Below, piece by piece: positions 1 through 11,083 of a DNA stretch of 64,000 bases. The DNA is from Lactifluus volemus. Taxonomy: Eukaryota > Basidiomycota > Agaricomycetes > Russulales > Russulaceae. The translations under genes were made by a program, and so were the position numbers. The notes under the pieces were generated by a model, which saw nothing but the letters and a program-made list of their open reading frames with translations, had not been told where the DNA came from and ran no database searches. Position 1 is the stretch's first letter. Each line of letters starts with the position of its first letter. The DNA lies in assembly GCA_022376515.1 (NCBI GenBank), contig WTXI01000075.1, positions 100,378 through 164,377 of the forward strand, given 5' to 3'.

Positions 1-1
1 A

Positions 2-3000
2 TTTCATCCTCGGCGTGCCGAAGAGCTCAGATCCCTAACAGGGTGGAGATACAGGCACTTTGAAATCTCTGCGTTGTACGGACAGCTGGACCAATTAATC
101 CTTCACTTGACGGAAGCATTACTACTGCAGGGGACCGGATCTACGCCGGCTACCGCACTGTCTCTCTATATGCTCGCAAAGTTCCTTTATGTTCGCTGGA
201 AAACATTCAAACAGCCCGACGATATCAAGTATTGTGTCAATTACCTTTGTCATCTCAGAGACCAACGGCTTCTACTCGACGACATCTCCCACGATGAGAT
301 GACATCAGAACTTGTGCGGGCATTAGGAGGGCAAGTGGAATCACAGCCAAAGTCGGACAACGTGATAGAGAATATCAAGGAGATGGTGATTCTCTGCGTC
401 GAACTGCTCAACTCTGATAATTCCCCAATTTATGCTTTTACCCTCTTATTCGATGTTATGGCTAATCACGATACAAGGAGAGAATGTATCGACCAAGGGA
501 TCGAATGCTTCCGGGAAGCGAACATTCGTTTCCCGTATTCCCCCCGGCTCTCTTTTTTTCTTGGCAAGCTCCTCTTCAGGCGCTTCTTCGAAAAAGGTTT
601 TTCGAACGACGATTACAACGAGGCAATAGCCAGCCTGGTCAGAGCCATAACTCTCGCTTCCGATCTTCCCGAAGACACCGGCGAAGACTATCGGAGTATC
701 GTCGAACTCTGTTTATGGAGCATCGCGACTTGTTCCTATTTCAGATACCTCATATATGGAAAACCAGAGTATTTAGAGGAGGCGATTAACCATAACCGTA
801 CTTATTTGAGCTCAAGCTCGGATCCTCTTGATCATCCGAGACGCCTCGACATTTCCCGGCAATTGGCGTATCTCGTGGACAGTCGCATCCGATTCACGCA
901 TTTGGTTGCTCTCAGTGATCGAGACCCTTTCGACTTTTCGACCCTATCATCCCTTACTGCGTCTATTACAGAACTAAACTCCTGGACCTCCGAGCAGTGG
1001 GATCGACACGATCAAGCACTGGACTCCATAAATGTGGCCATTATCTCTGGCAGTGAAATAGTAGAGAATGAGCAAGTTCTCAAATACTGCCGCCAGTTGG
1101 TCAATTCACTACGCCGTGATCCATCTTCAAATCATCTACCCATTCCATCGCTCCCCTTTAACACGTTGAGAGATATTCTGGTCCACACGTTTGACAGCAC
1201 CGACAAAATCGAATTCCTCGATGAGTCAATTGCCGTACTTCGTGATGGCCTCAAAATGCATTGCACACCATACGAACAACAGTTCCTAACTATCTCCCTC
1301 ATCCCCCTATTATCTTCCCGCCTCGACCGGCTTGAGCGCAGAGAAGACTTGGAAGATCTCATCCAATTATTCGTCAAGCTCGTGGATGATACAGCAGTGA
1401 CGGCATCCATGCAATTAATGTTCTCCCGCAGTTGGGCTGTAACAGCGCATTCCTTTGGGCACCCTTCCATCACGACTGCTTATGAAAAGGCCCTCTCGCT
1501 CACCCAAGACTATTATTCCTATCCCCCGACACTCGAAACACAACATTTTCGTCTCGTCTCTATGCGCGAAGACGTCGCAGACCTGCCGTCAAACTATGCA
1601 TCGTACCAGGTCGACACAGGTCAACTCAATAGGGCGATCGAGACTCTTGAGCGAGGGCGAGCCTTGCTCTGGTCAGAGATGCGTAGCTTCCGCACTTCTG
1701 CCGACCGGCTTGCTGCAGTCAACTTGGCCTTGGCAGAGGAGTTCGTGGCGATCAACAGTGAGCTGGAGCAAGTTACAACATCCGTAGTGCCGTATGGAAT
1801 AATAGAAGCAGTGTGTAGTGGAGGAGAGGGTCCTAGCAGAGTGGATCCATTCGGTCCTCTGGTGGCGAAGCGACAGGAGCTATTGGAGGATCGCGAAAAG
1901 CTCATTGAACGAATCCGGGCCTTACCAGACTTGCATAATTTCTTGAAGCCCCCGTCGTTTGAAGCACTTCGTTCGGCTGCATTACGCGGACCAGTCGTCA
2001 CCATCAACCATTGCAAGTTTCGCTCCGACATCCTCATCTTGTTCCACAACTCTCCTCCATCCCTTATCACCACGCCCGATGACTTCCATGACCGCGCACT
2101 CGAGTTGGGTGATCGACTGGTGGAAGATAGAAAGGTATACGGTCTTGAATCAAGGCGGTATAACCGTACGCTTCGCTTCGTACTCGAGAGACTCTATGGA
2201 CTTGTAGGCAGGCCAGTCATCGAGGAGTTCCGAAAAATGAAGGTACCCGAGCATTCCAGAGTTTGGTGGTGTCCCACATCGGTCTTCTGCCACCTCCCTC
2301 TTCATGCGATGGGGCCAATCCCTTCAGATGATCGGGTCAAGCGCTATTTCTCCGACCTTTACATCACTTCCTACACTCCAACACTTTCCACACTGATAGA
2401 ATCACGCAAGCCTGGAAGACAATCTCCGGGCAGGCCTTCAATTCTTCTTGTCGCCCAACCAGAATCTCTGCAATATGCAATCCCAGAGATCTGGAAAATA
2501 CAACGCCTTGATGCGACAGTCACATCTCTTATCTCAAAGAAGGCTACACCTTCCAGTGTGGTGGAAGGGCTCAGGCATCACCAGTTCTCCCATTTCGTAT
2601 GCCATGGAAATCTGGAACGAGGAAGACCACTCGATGCATCTTTCCAGCTTTATGGGAGCGAGCGGCTTACGCTACTCGATATTGTGCGCTCTCGACTTCC
2701 CAGGGCTGAATTTGCCTTCCTTTCGGCCTGTCACACTGCTGAGCTGACTGAGGACAGCATCGATGACGAGGCACTCCACCTTACTGCGGCTATGCAATAT
2801 TGTGGGTTCCGGAGTGTTGTTGGGACGATGTGGGCAATGGCGGATGAAGATGGGCAATATCTGGTCGAAGATTTCTACAAGTCAATACTGTCGAGGGATG
2901 AGCCAGGGGTGGCTTATTATGAGAGATCGGCTCGGGCGCTTCGTGACGCGGTGCAGAATCTACGAAGAAAAGGAGTACCTTTGGAGCGATGGGTGAATTA

Positions 3001-3019
3001 TGTGCATTATGGCGTATGA
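2..3019 (+). CDS. TPR-CHAT protein B0 (type B, 5' end outside window)
   Basis: The reading frame is open from base 2 and has no ATG near its left edge, so the start and first exon lie upstream; the first codons match the FHPRRAE segment found about 25 residues into exon 2 of the downstream copies. The product is a predicted cytoplasmic cysteine peptidase of the CHAT (caspase-like) clan behind a long helical TPR-like region. A linker motif ERGRALLWSEMRSFR, common in fungal TPR-CHAT proteins, precedes the CHAT domain, whose predicted His is codon 2603-2605 (HFVCHG) and Cys is codon 2729-2731 (LSACHT). The C-terminus (TMWAMADEDGQYLVEDFYKS) matches the truncated mini copies rather than the A genes, so this is the only full-length member of their lineage here. 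Substrate unknown. Fold confidence is high; the biological role is inferred. Confidence 0.88.
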   Translation, partial: FHPRRAEELRSLTGWRYRHFEISALYGQLDQLILHLTEALLLQGTGSTPATALSLYMLAKFLYVRWKTFKQPDDIKYCVNYLCHLRDQRLLLDDISHDEMTSELVRALGGQVESQPKSDNVIENIKEMVILCVELLNSDNSPIYAFTLLFDVMANHDTRRECIDQGIECFREANIRFPYSPRLSFFLGKLLFRRFFEKGFSNDDYNEAIASLVRAITLASDLPEDTGEDYRSIVELCLWSIATCSYFRYLIYGKPEYLEEAINHNRTYLSSSSDPLDHPRRLDISRQLAYLVDSRIRFTHLVALSDRDPFDFSTLSSLTASITELNSWTSEQWDRHDQALDSINVAIISGSEIVENEQVLKYCRQLVNSLRRDPSSNHLPIPSLPFNTLRDILVHTFDSTDKIEFLDESIAVLRDGLKMHCTPYEQQFLTISLIPLLSSRLDRLERREDLEDLIQLFVKLVDDTAVTASMQLMFSRSWAVTAHSFGHPSITTAYEKALSLTQDYYSYPPTLETQHFRLVSMREDVADLPSNYASYQVDTGQLNRAIETLERGRALLWSEMRSFRTSADRLAAVNLALAEEFVAINSELEQVTTSVVPYGIIEAVCSGGEGPSRVDPFGPLVAKRQELLEDREKLIERIRALPDLHNFLKPPSFEALRSAALRGPVVTINHCKFRSDILILFHNSPPSLITTPDDFHDRALELGDRLVEDRKVYGLESRRYNRTLRFVLERLYGLVGRPVIEEFRKMKVPEHSRVWWCPTSVFCHLPLHAMGPIPSDDRVKRYFSDLYITSYTPTLSTLIESRKPGRQSPGRPSILLVAQPESLQYAIPEIWKIQRLDATVTSLISKKATPSSVVEGLRHHQFSHFVCHGNLERGRPLDASFQLYGSERLTLLDIVRSRLPRAEFAFLSACHTAELTEDSIDDEALHLTAAMQYCGFRSVVGTMWAMADEDGQYLVEDFYKSILSRDEPGVAYYERSARALRDAVQNLRRKGVPLERWVNYVHYGV

Positions 3020-5036
3020 TTAGGAGAATCTGTGAGTCATGTATTCTATCTTCCAGTGGTATACGAACATTGAACCCTGAACGAAAATAGTGTGAGGACA
3101 GCCACCTCGCTTTTTTCATAAACACGTGCTCAACGTCTTTTCGCGGGATCCTTTCTCGTTCATGCTTATCATATGTCACCTCAGCTACGACACATTTACT
3201 ACTACCCCTGGGCTCAGTACCTCGTGCCGCTCCCGGCGCGTTCCCGCGTTCCGTTCATCTCTTGGTATCTGCGACTACGCTCCTCGTGTGTCGTATGTTT
3301 CCGTTCGTCATCTTACGGGTTCATGCTTGATTTATATCTTTTTCCTGCCCTCGTATATCTACAATTGTCGTAGGACCTTCCTCTCCTCTTTGTTCGTCTA
3401 TCCACGTTTGCAGTGATCCCTTCTACGTACCTCCACTCGTTCTCGTATCCGGTGGGTTTGTAGCTTGACCATTGCACCCGTTCTCGACGCAATTACTACT
3501 TTGAGCACTGTAGCCACCAAAGACAAATATATATTTGTCATAAAGGCTTGAGAATTATACAAAGGAGAGCAGCGAAGCATCGCCGCCATCCTCCATTTGT
3601 CGTTGTAAGTCGTCGCGTAAAGTCTCTAACTCTCTCTTTGTTACAGTACCAAGTCTCGCTACAGTATCGTGCTTGAGTCCGCTCGTCGCACGGACTTCAA
3701 TCACGTCAGCCGTATATCTGGGTCTCGCCACTGCCACCACCTGGAGTAGGCACGCTCGCATTGGAAGAAAAGTTGGAACAGATTCAGAACTCTCCTTAAA
3801 ACCACGTGGCTGGTAGACTCCGTTGGGTTACTGCCGCCTATGTAGCAGGGAGAGGTGATACAGCAGAGTGCGCGGGAGCACCAGATCTCGAGGTCCGAGT
3901 AATCGGTTCAGCCCCGTGATGCGAGAAGCCCGGTGGGAGAGGCGTGATGAGACCTGTTGGTGCAAAAAGTGTATCCGGAGCTGGAGCGAAGCCAGGAAGT
4001 TGAAAGTGAGAGTCAGGGAGGTGGTGGTAGGATGCCAGGAGGCTGCAAGGGGACCAAGCTAAGTGGGACGGTGGCAGGTGGTGAAAGTGCTGGCGTCACG
4101 GGAAAATTAGGAAGGGAGGATGGGCGGTGGTTGGTTGATGTTGGGTGGGAAACTGTGTAGTATGCCTGTGATGCCTGGAGCGAAACCAGGGGAGCAGGAT
4201 GGAGGGATACGGTGACGATAAGGACACTGAACGATAGGTGCTCAGAAAACATTTGAACATTCAACATTCAACATTCAACAACCGTACCGATGTATTCCAG
4301 GGAAAAGACCCTTTGGCATGAGAGTGTTGTCATCGGTGTCTTCCCCTTCTTTAGCACCAGAAATCGTCTTTCTTAAGGAGGGTGACATATCGCACCTTTT
4401 GCCTCTCTTCCTTATTTCCTGCGGACAACGTGCCGTGAGCCAGTTTTTTAGGTGTGAAGTAAGAGAGCGTCGAGCTTTCTTTCGTCGAGCCTTCGGATAG
4501 AAAAGGAAATATGTGTGACATGGACAGGATTGAGTTATTTGCCTTTTGCCATGGAAAGTTGCAGTCGAGGAGTAGATTGAACACGTGGTGGAACTCGACG
4601 GACTGCACCCCATCTTCGCGAAGGCAGACGGGCACTGTCACGGTGCCATGTGCCTTCGCGAAGTGGCCGGAGACGTACTACGGCCCGGGTGGTAGCCGTA
4701 CAGTTACTTTGAGGGATTGCCCGCACACAGATACCTCATACACCATTACAAGCCTTTGTAGCCCTCTCCTGACAACACCATTCTCTTTAATGCCAACCCG
4801 GCCTGCGAAATATATACTGGCATTTATTTGCCAAGACAGCTCTACAAAGACATCCACGTTGGCCAGAGCCCCAAAACGTGAACCTGGTGACCCCTACCTA
4901 GCCTGAGCTCCTCATGCAGCTCCCACACCTCATTTTCCTCGTGCACCTGCCGATACGTCCAACATATGGCCCCAACTGCGCCGCGTCGAATGGGCCAATC
5001 CCTTGACGCCCGGGCCGACCCACGTGCCAGGCTGCC

Positions 5037-5168
5037 CTAGGCACGAAACTAGAGCCAGATGCGATACTGGCACACCTAGAGCCAGTATTGCGTGTACTGG
5101 CCTCGGCAAGTCCGCTGGGTCTAGGTGCCAAACTTGGCAACTAGATGTGACTAGGTGACCTAGTCTAG
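5037..5168. repeat. CTAG-dense stretch with imperfect inverted repeats
   Basis: The tetranucleotide CTAG occurs eight times in 132 bp (5037, 5049, 5076, 5121, 5141, 5151, 5160, 5165). Two diverged copies of a CTAGAGCCAG...ACTGGC unit are included. The stretch is absent from the other spacers and replaces about 700 bp of conserved spacer. It may be a remnant of a small DNA element; no terminal repeats or target duplication could be defined. Confidence 0.5.
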
Positions 5169-5275
5169 TGACGCCAGTCACAATTTCATTTTCCTGATGA
5201 GCTCTGTGTCCACGTGGTGTCCTGAAGGGCGCCTATTAGGAGCCGTTATCACGATGGGCCTCAGGCTGGGTTGTC

Positions 5276-5384
5276 TGCACGTTTAAATATCGTGCATGTT
5301 GAGTGTTGCCAACTCGAATCTCTCTTCTTTCGCAAAGTTATCCTCTCACTGTCTTGTTTACTGTCCTGATCTTTGGTGAATACC
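5276..5384 (+). promoter_or_regulatory. Core promoter of CHAT gene A1
   Basis: A TATA-like TTTAAATAT is framed by a perfect 6-bp inverted repeat (TGCACG...CGTGCA, 5276-5296). It lies about 90 bp before the ATG and is followed by a pyrimidine-rich tract (TCTCTCTTCTTTCGC), a common arrangement at fungal start regions. Diverged versions precede A2 (about 14553) and A4 (about 32168); A3 has lost the left arm. The role is inferred from position. Confidence 0.45.
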
Positions 5385-8300
5385 ATGGAGGCCGAGAAAC
5401 GTGAGTCATGGTGCCGAATTCAATTTCAAAGTTCTCGTTCTGTGTCACCTATGAGAATGTCTGATATTCATCTTTACAGCCTTTCTTTCTAAAATTGAGG
5501 AAGAAATTGATACTCATCAAATTGTTCTTTCATCATTACCTCGATTTCATCCTCGGCGTGCCGAATTCCTCAAAAAGCTGGCAATGTGGAGATTCGAACA
5601 CTTTAAAATCTCTGCGTCGCGTGGACAGCTGGACCAATCAATCCTTCACTGGACGGAAATAATACTACTACTGAGGTCCGGACCTACGCTAGCAACCGCA
5701 CCGTCGGCTCTCAGAATACTCGCAATTCGCCTTCGTCTTCGCTGGCAAAGATTCAACCAGCCCGACGACATCAAGAATTGTGTCAACTACCATCGCTATC
5801 TCAGAGACCAACGGCTTCAAGACGTCTACACCTCCCACGATATCATAACTTCAGATCTTGTGAGGGCATTGGGAGAGCAAGTGGAGTCACAGTCGAGGTC
5901 GGACAACATCATGGAGAATATCAAGGAGATGATGATTCTCTGCCTCGAACTGCTCAACTCTGATAATCTCCCACTAGCAACTGGTGCCTTTGCCTCCCTG
6001 ATCGAAGTTATAGCCAAGTGTCACTATGCAAGGAGAGAATTTCAGGACAAAGGGATCGAATGCCTCCGGGAAGCGACTATTCGTTTCCCATCTTCCCGTC
6101 ACCTTCTTTATTTTCTTGGCCGGCTCCTCGTCATGCGCTTCTACGAAAATGGGTTTGCGAATGACGATTACAGTGAGGCAATAGCCAGCCTGAACAGAGC
6201 CATAACTCTCGCTTCCGATCTTCCCGAAGACACCGAAATCGATCGACTTATCGTCCAGGGCTCTTTATGGATGATTGCGAGTGCTTCTTTTATCAGATCC
6301 ACCATATTTGGACATCCAGAATATTTAGAGGAGGCGATTCACCATAACCGTAGGTATTTGAGCTCAAGTTGGGTTCCTCTTGACGATCCGAGACGCGTCG
6401 AGGTTTCCCGGACATTGGCGGTTCTCGTGGACCGTCGCATCCTATTCACAAGCTATCCTGGTTTCAGTGATCCAGACCCTTCTTTCGACCTTTCGACCCT
6501 ATCATCTCTCACCGAGTCTATTCCCGAACCAAACTCCTGGACCTCCGATCAGTGGAATAGACACTACCAACCACTTGGCTCCATATATGCGGCCATTGTT
6601 AATGGCAGTGAAATTGTAGAGAATGAAGAAATACTCAAATACTGCCGCAAATTGGCCGATTCACGACGCCGTGTTTCATCTTCAAATCTTCCACTCGGGC
6701 CATCGCTCCCCTTCCTCACGTTGAGTAAAATTCTTGTCCACGCGTTTAAGAGCACCGACAAAATCGAGTACCTCGACGAGTCTATTGCCGTACTTCGTGA
6801 TGGTCTCAAGACACGTTACAAATGGCCTGCACAACAGCTCCTAATTAACTCCCTCATCTCCTCATTGACTTCCCGCCTCTACCGGCTTGAGCGTAGAGAA
6901 GACTTGAAAGATCTCATGCAATTATTCGTCAAGGCCGTGGATGATACCTCCATGATGAAACTCATGCGATTTGATTTGTCCCGCGCTTGGGCTAAAACGG
7001 CGCATGTCTTTAACCACCCTTCCGTCACGACTGCTTATGAAAAGGCCTTCTCGCTCCTCCAAGACTATCTCTTCTATTCCCCGACACTCGAAACACAACA
7101 TTCTCGTCTGGTCTCTATGCACGTATTTGTCGGAGACCTGACGTCAGAATATGCATCGTACCAGGTCGACACGGGTCAACTCAATAGGGCAATCGAGACT
7201 CTCGAGCGAGGAAGAGCCTTGCTCTGGTCAGAGATGCGCAGTTTCCGCACTTCCACAGATCGCCTTGCTGCGGTCGACTTGGCCTTGGCAGAGGAGTTCG
7301 TGGCGATCAACAGCAAGCTGGAGCAAGTTACAACGTCCATTGTGCCGTATGGAATTACCCAACGAGAGGGTAGTGGAGGAGAGGGGTCTGGAAGATTGGA
7401 TTCATTCGGTCCTCTGGTGGAAAAGCGACAGAAGCTTGTGGATGATCGCGAAAAGCTCATCTCACGAATCCGGGCCTTACCGGACTTGGATAACTTCTTG
7501 AAGCCCCCGTCATTTGATGCACTTCGTTCGGCTGCATTACGCGGACCAGTCATCATCACCAACTCTTGCAAGTTTCGCTCCGACATCCTCATCTTGTTCC
7601 ACAACTCTCCTCCCTCCCTTATCACTACAGCCGATGACTTCCATGACCGCGCACTCCAGTTGGGTGATCGCCTGGTGAAGGATAGAAAGAAATACAGCCT
7701 TGAGTCAAAGCAGTATCAAAAGGCACTCCGCTCCGTACTCAAGGATCTCTATGAACTTGTCGGCAGGTCAGTCGTCGAGGAGTTCCGAAAAATGAAGATA
7801 GAAGAACAATCTCGAGTATGGTGGTGTCCTACATCTGTGTTTTGTCATCTTCCCCTTCACGCGATGGGGCCAATACCTTCTGATGATGGAGTCAAGCGCT
7901 ATTTCTCAGACCTATACATTTCCTCATACACTCCAACACTATCCGCACTCATTGAATCACGAAAATCGGCTGGCAGCCTCGGGGGACAATCGTCGAGCAA
8001 GCCTTCAATACTGCTTGTGGCCCAACCAGAGTCTCTGCGATACGCGATCCCAGAGATCTGGACAATACAGCGTCTTGATGCGACAGTCACATCTCTTATC
8101 TCAAAAGAGGCGACACCTCGTAGCGTGGTCGAGAGTCTCAGGAATCACCAGTTCTCCCACTTTGTGTGCCATGGAAGTTTAGAACGAGGGAAGCCACTCG
8201 ATGCATCCCTCCGACTTTATGAGGGCGAGTCGCTTACGCTACTCGACATTGTGCGCTCTCAACTTCCCTCGGCAGAGTTTGCCTTCCTTTCGGCTTGTCA

Positions 8301-8586
8301 CACTGCTGAGCTGACTGAGGAGAGCATTGATGATGAGGCACTCCACCTCGCCGCAGCTATGCAATATTGTGGATTTCGGAGTGTCGTTGGGACAATGTGG
8401 GCGACGGTGGATCAAGGTGGACAAACACTTATCAAAGATTTCTACAAGATTCTGCTGTCGAGCGATGAGCCAGGAGTACCGTATCATGAGAGATCGGCTC
8501 GGGCACTTTGGGATGCTGTGAGGAATCTGCGGAGAGAAGGAGCATCGTTGGAGCAATGGGTGAATTATGTGCATTATGGGGCATGA
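5385..8586 (+). CDS. TPR-CHAT protein A1 (join 5385..5400, 5480..8586)
   Basis: Exon 1 is 16 nt (ATG GAG GCC GAG AAA C, with A at -3). A 79-nt GT-AG intron (5401-5479) follows, then one long exon in frame to TGA at 8586: 1040 residues. Residues 1-40 precede the first in-frame ATG of exon 2, so the spliced start is preferred; the same exon pair occurs in all A copies. Residues about 60-560 are helical TPR-like repeats (for example EYLDESIAVLRDGLK), the ERGRALLWSEMRSFR linker is at about 576-597, and the CHAT domain fills about 690-1040 with predicted dyad His903 (codon 8170-8172) and Cys945 (codon 8296-8298). CHAT proteins are cysteine peptidases, often the protease arm of caspase-like or cell-death pathways; substrate and trigger are unknown. 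Followed by an AATAAA and a convergent DUF202 gene. Confidence 0.9.
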
Positions 8587-8647
8587 TTAGGAGTATCTGT
8601 AAGTCATTGAATTCTGTCTATCCGTGGTATACGAACATTGAACGCAG

Positions 8648-8653
8648 AATAAA
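8648..8653 (+). terminator. Candidate polyadenylation signal of A1
   Basis: AATAAA lies 62 nt after the A1 stop. An equivalent AATAAA follows A3 at 26776-26781, while A2 and A4 have one-base variants at the aligned position. A splice-donor-like GTAAGT sits between stop and signal. Confidence 0.4.
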
Positions 8654-8966
8654 TTAGTGCAAGGACAGCCCTATCGCTGCCTTCATAACCACGTTCTCGT
8701 CTTCTCTTCGTGCGCGTCGTTTCATCTTCTCTTATCCATTCCCATCGTCGTCAAGTCCCTGGACCGCCTGCCACATCCCTCGTTCTGTTGTCTGCACTAC
8801 ATTGTCACCTCAGATTTAACCCCGGGCTCAGTTGCAGCTGTGCCTTGACAGACACTGCTGCTGTTACTGTCGCCTTCATAGCAGGGTGAGGCGATAGCGC
8901 ACAGTGCACAGCCGAGGGCGTACAATACCCCTCACACCAAATTGTTGCATAATTGAACAACCTCCA

Positions 8967-9427
8967 TGTTGGGGAAATAGAATCGGGCACGAGGAAGGGC
9001 TGGCAGCCGAGGACGACGTGCAGCGCGTACTGGGACCCTGAGACGGGATGCCCAAATGCCTGCGGCTCCCTGAGGGCCTGCCGGCATGGATAACGTCTGC
9101 TCCCCGTTGGGGGCGGGCGCCCACAGCTGCCCATTACGATACCATTCATCTTTCACAGCAGACCTCTTTTACTTTAGTGTAGTTAGTTCACCCGAGCACG
9201 TGGCAGAGTCCTGCCTTGTGCACACTAAAATTGAGTGGCCGTCTTGGCACCAAAAGCTATTCAATTCATAGTACACACCCTAGACTACATATATACCCAA
9301 ATACGAGACTGGGGGACTAGAGACGCATTCCGTATCCTTTTTCTTCCGTGTTTCCTTGTCCCCTCCGCTCATTCCGCCCTCACGCACGTACTCGTTTGCC
9401 GCATCTCCACATTCATTTTCGACACCA
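8967..9427 (+). mobile_element. Solo LTR, 461 bp (Ty1/copia-like ends)
   Basis: The insertion starts TGTTGGGGAAATAG and ends CGACACCA, flanked by the 5-bp duplication CTCCA (8962-8966 and 9428-9432). The empty site is seen in unit 2 near 18247 (CAACCTCCATGTATTC). A TATA-like CATATATAC at 9289-9297 gives the likely plus orientation. No internal domain remains, so it is a solo LTR left by LTR-LTR recombination. Assignment to copia rests only on the TGTTGG start and the length and is weak. Confidence 0.75.
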
Positions 9428-9537
9428 CTCCATGTATCCTATATCTAATGTCGGATAAATGGGAAATGATGATGTACATGAACCCTATGCATACGATAAA
9501 TATATACTGTTACAGCATTTAGGGCACAGAGATAGCC

Positions 9538-10096
9538 TCACAACTGCAGAACGAGCACAAACAGCGCAATCTCGGTTCCGGCGACGACAAACGCGACGAG
9601 AGCAACAATGTTTCCAGCCTTCACGAATGGTCGCCCAAATGATTGCTTGTGCTCCTGACCGACAGTAGGGATCGCCAACAAACTCAGCGTGTCGTCAGCA
9701 CCGTCCGTGTCTGCTATATCGTAGCGTGCGCGGAAAAATGCGCAGACGCACAAAAGAAAGGCGAGAACGGCATATACTATGCCGACTGCGACGATGACCG
9801 AACAAAAAACGTTCGATGAATGATTGCGACATGACCGGAGTAAAAAAAAATGAGACGAGAAAAGACGCACTGCGATAGAAAAGGGGTTCAAAGAGTCTGA
9901 GCACTGTCAGAGAAAGACCCAAGTTTCCGAGTGCTGTTCGCATATACGCGCCATTGTAAGTGCGTTGGCTTGCGCGTAATTCGGTGAGTCGGTCTACAAG
10001 ATATGAGTGCGCGCGGTGGCCTCTTCGAGACTCTGAGAGACAAGCTGAGATGCAAGAAAGATTTTGAACTCGCTGATACCTGTGACGCCCCGACAT
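9538..10096 (-). CDS. DUF202-like small membrane protein, intact copy (join 9538..9785, 9871..10096)
   Basis: Reading leftwards, exon 1 runs from ATG at 10096 to 9871, an 85-nt GT-AG intron covers 9870-9786, and exon 2 ends at TGA 9538: 157 residues. An N-terminal segment with RTYNGAYMRTALGNLG leads into a first hydrophobic helix; exon 2 gives two more (GIVYAVLAFLLCVCAFF and VALVAFVVAGTEIALFVLVLQ), with a polar Asp-rich loop between them. Three helices with an RTxL motif before the first fit the DUF202 (YidH/Vtc1-type) family of small integral membrane proteins of mostly unknown role. It is convergent with A1 and divergent from the OXA1-like fragment, with about 250 bp between. This is the only one of five copies with an unbroken frame. 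Family assignment is moderate. Confidence 0.62.
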
Positions 10097-10346
10097 TACG
10101 ACAGAGCCCGACCGTGAAGCGCGTGAAGCGGGGGATGGGCGGCTATTAGCTAAGCGGAGTACTGCCTGACATGGCCTGACAGCCCAGTGTCGCGCACCGT
10201 ACGTTTTTCTTGCCTTCGTCGCTGTCTCCCTTTCGACTTGGACGCGTCATCTAAGAGCTGGCGAGAATCATCGCTCTCTCCAAAGGTACCAGAGACGTTT
10301 TCCTGGTCCCAAAAGACCCTTAAAGGTCACCTAGTAGTCTGTTGTG

Positions 10347-11083
10347 GTGTTGTCGAGGCTTCGATCCGTCGGGACAAGGTGCGATGCAATCCATTATGGA
10401 ACAAGCTCACATTTCATAACATTTTCTCAGGTCGACACACCGTTATATCGCATCTTCGTCGGTGCAACTGCCGTCGCAGGTGCGTCCGTTATTGTCTCGT
10501 TGACTTGGCATAGACCACTCACTGAACGCATGCCAGTGCGTCGGTCTTTGCCCTTATCCACCACAAATGCAGCCATCACTCGCGACACGGAGCATATAAC
10601 ACTTCTCAAAACAAGCTGATACTGCACCCCCTGCGGCTGCGCCACCGTCCACCGTCCCCTCCCAACCTGTTCCTGTCCTGGCAGACGCTACCGCGCAAGT
10701 CTCTTTTTTTCCACAGTCGCAAATCCTTGACGCAGCTGCAGCGCGCGCGCCGCTCCAATACGGTGACTTCGCAGTTCTCGGCCTTGCCGGATGGTCGCCT
10801 GCTGGTCTGTCCTCATGGATGCTCGAGCTCGTCCACGCCTCCACCGTCCTTCCCTGAATCCACAGGATTGTTGCGGGAACATTCCTCTCCCGTCTGTTGC
10901 TCCTTCCCTTCTCAATTAAACAGCTTCGCAACTCCACCCCTCTCGCGCCGTACCAGCCAGCTGCTTGAACTCAAGAACGAGTTCAACCGAGCATATGAGG
11001 CCGGGGACAAGCTCGCCGTGGAGCGAATCGCCCCCAAGCAGCGTAGCTTGTACGAGGAGTCGGGCGTGAGCCCGCTTATTTGA
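10347..11083 (+). pseudogene. OXA1-like 5' gene fragment, copy 1
   Basis: Frames pieced together resemble the N-terminal half of mitochondrial Oxa1/YidC insertases: a possible targeting peptide (MLSRLRSVGT in other copies; the ATG is GTG here), a Pro-rich linker, then LGLAGWSPAGLSSWMLEL, TIVAGTFLSRLLLLPFSIK and LELKDEFNRAYEAGDKLAV. The expected Trp of the LPW motif is TGA (10855-10857), and the frame slips by one base at CAGCCAGCTGCTTGA. Similarity stops at SGVS, where the sequence runs into the 5' flank of a CHAT gene. Both lesions recur in the other copies, so this was already a pseudogene when the unit amplified. Confidence 0.65.

Larger units (their letters stand above)
3020..5384. repeat. 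Spacer 1, degenerate copy of the array spacer
   Basis: No intact gene. In order it holds: the type-B 3' flank; a gene-like block whose ATG is ATT here (about 3471-3799); a Gly-rich block ending near 4237; a CATTCAA microsatellite (about 4255-4279); a minus-strand frame beginning MTVPVCLREDG (4351-4641); and a shortened tail. Compared with the other spacers, the sequence after about 5030 is replaced by a CTAG-dense stretch and most of the LRR-like minus-strand block is missing. It ends in the promoter of gene A1. Confidence 0.7.

Noticed and set aside
1621..2073. Antisense open frames of about 140-150 codons inside every CHAT gene
   Set aside because: They overlap the conserved ERGRALLW region on the opposite strand and recur only because the sense gene is conserved; no motifs or starts of their own.
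10187..10513. 108-codon frame upstream of the OXA1-like fragment as a separate gene
   Set aside because: Not conserved in frame between units and overlaps the better-supported MLSRLRSV reading; probably 5' leader.
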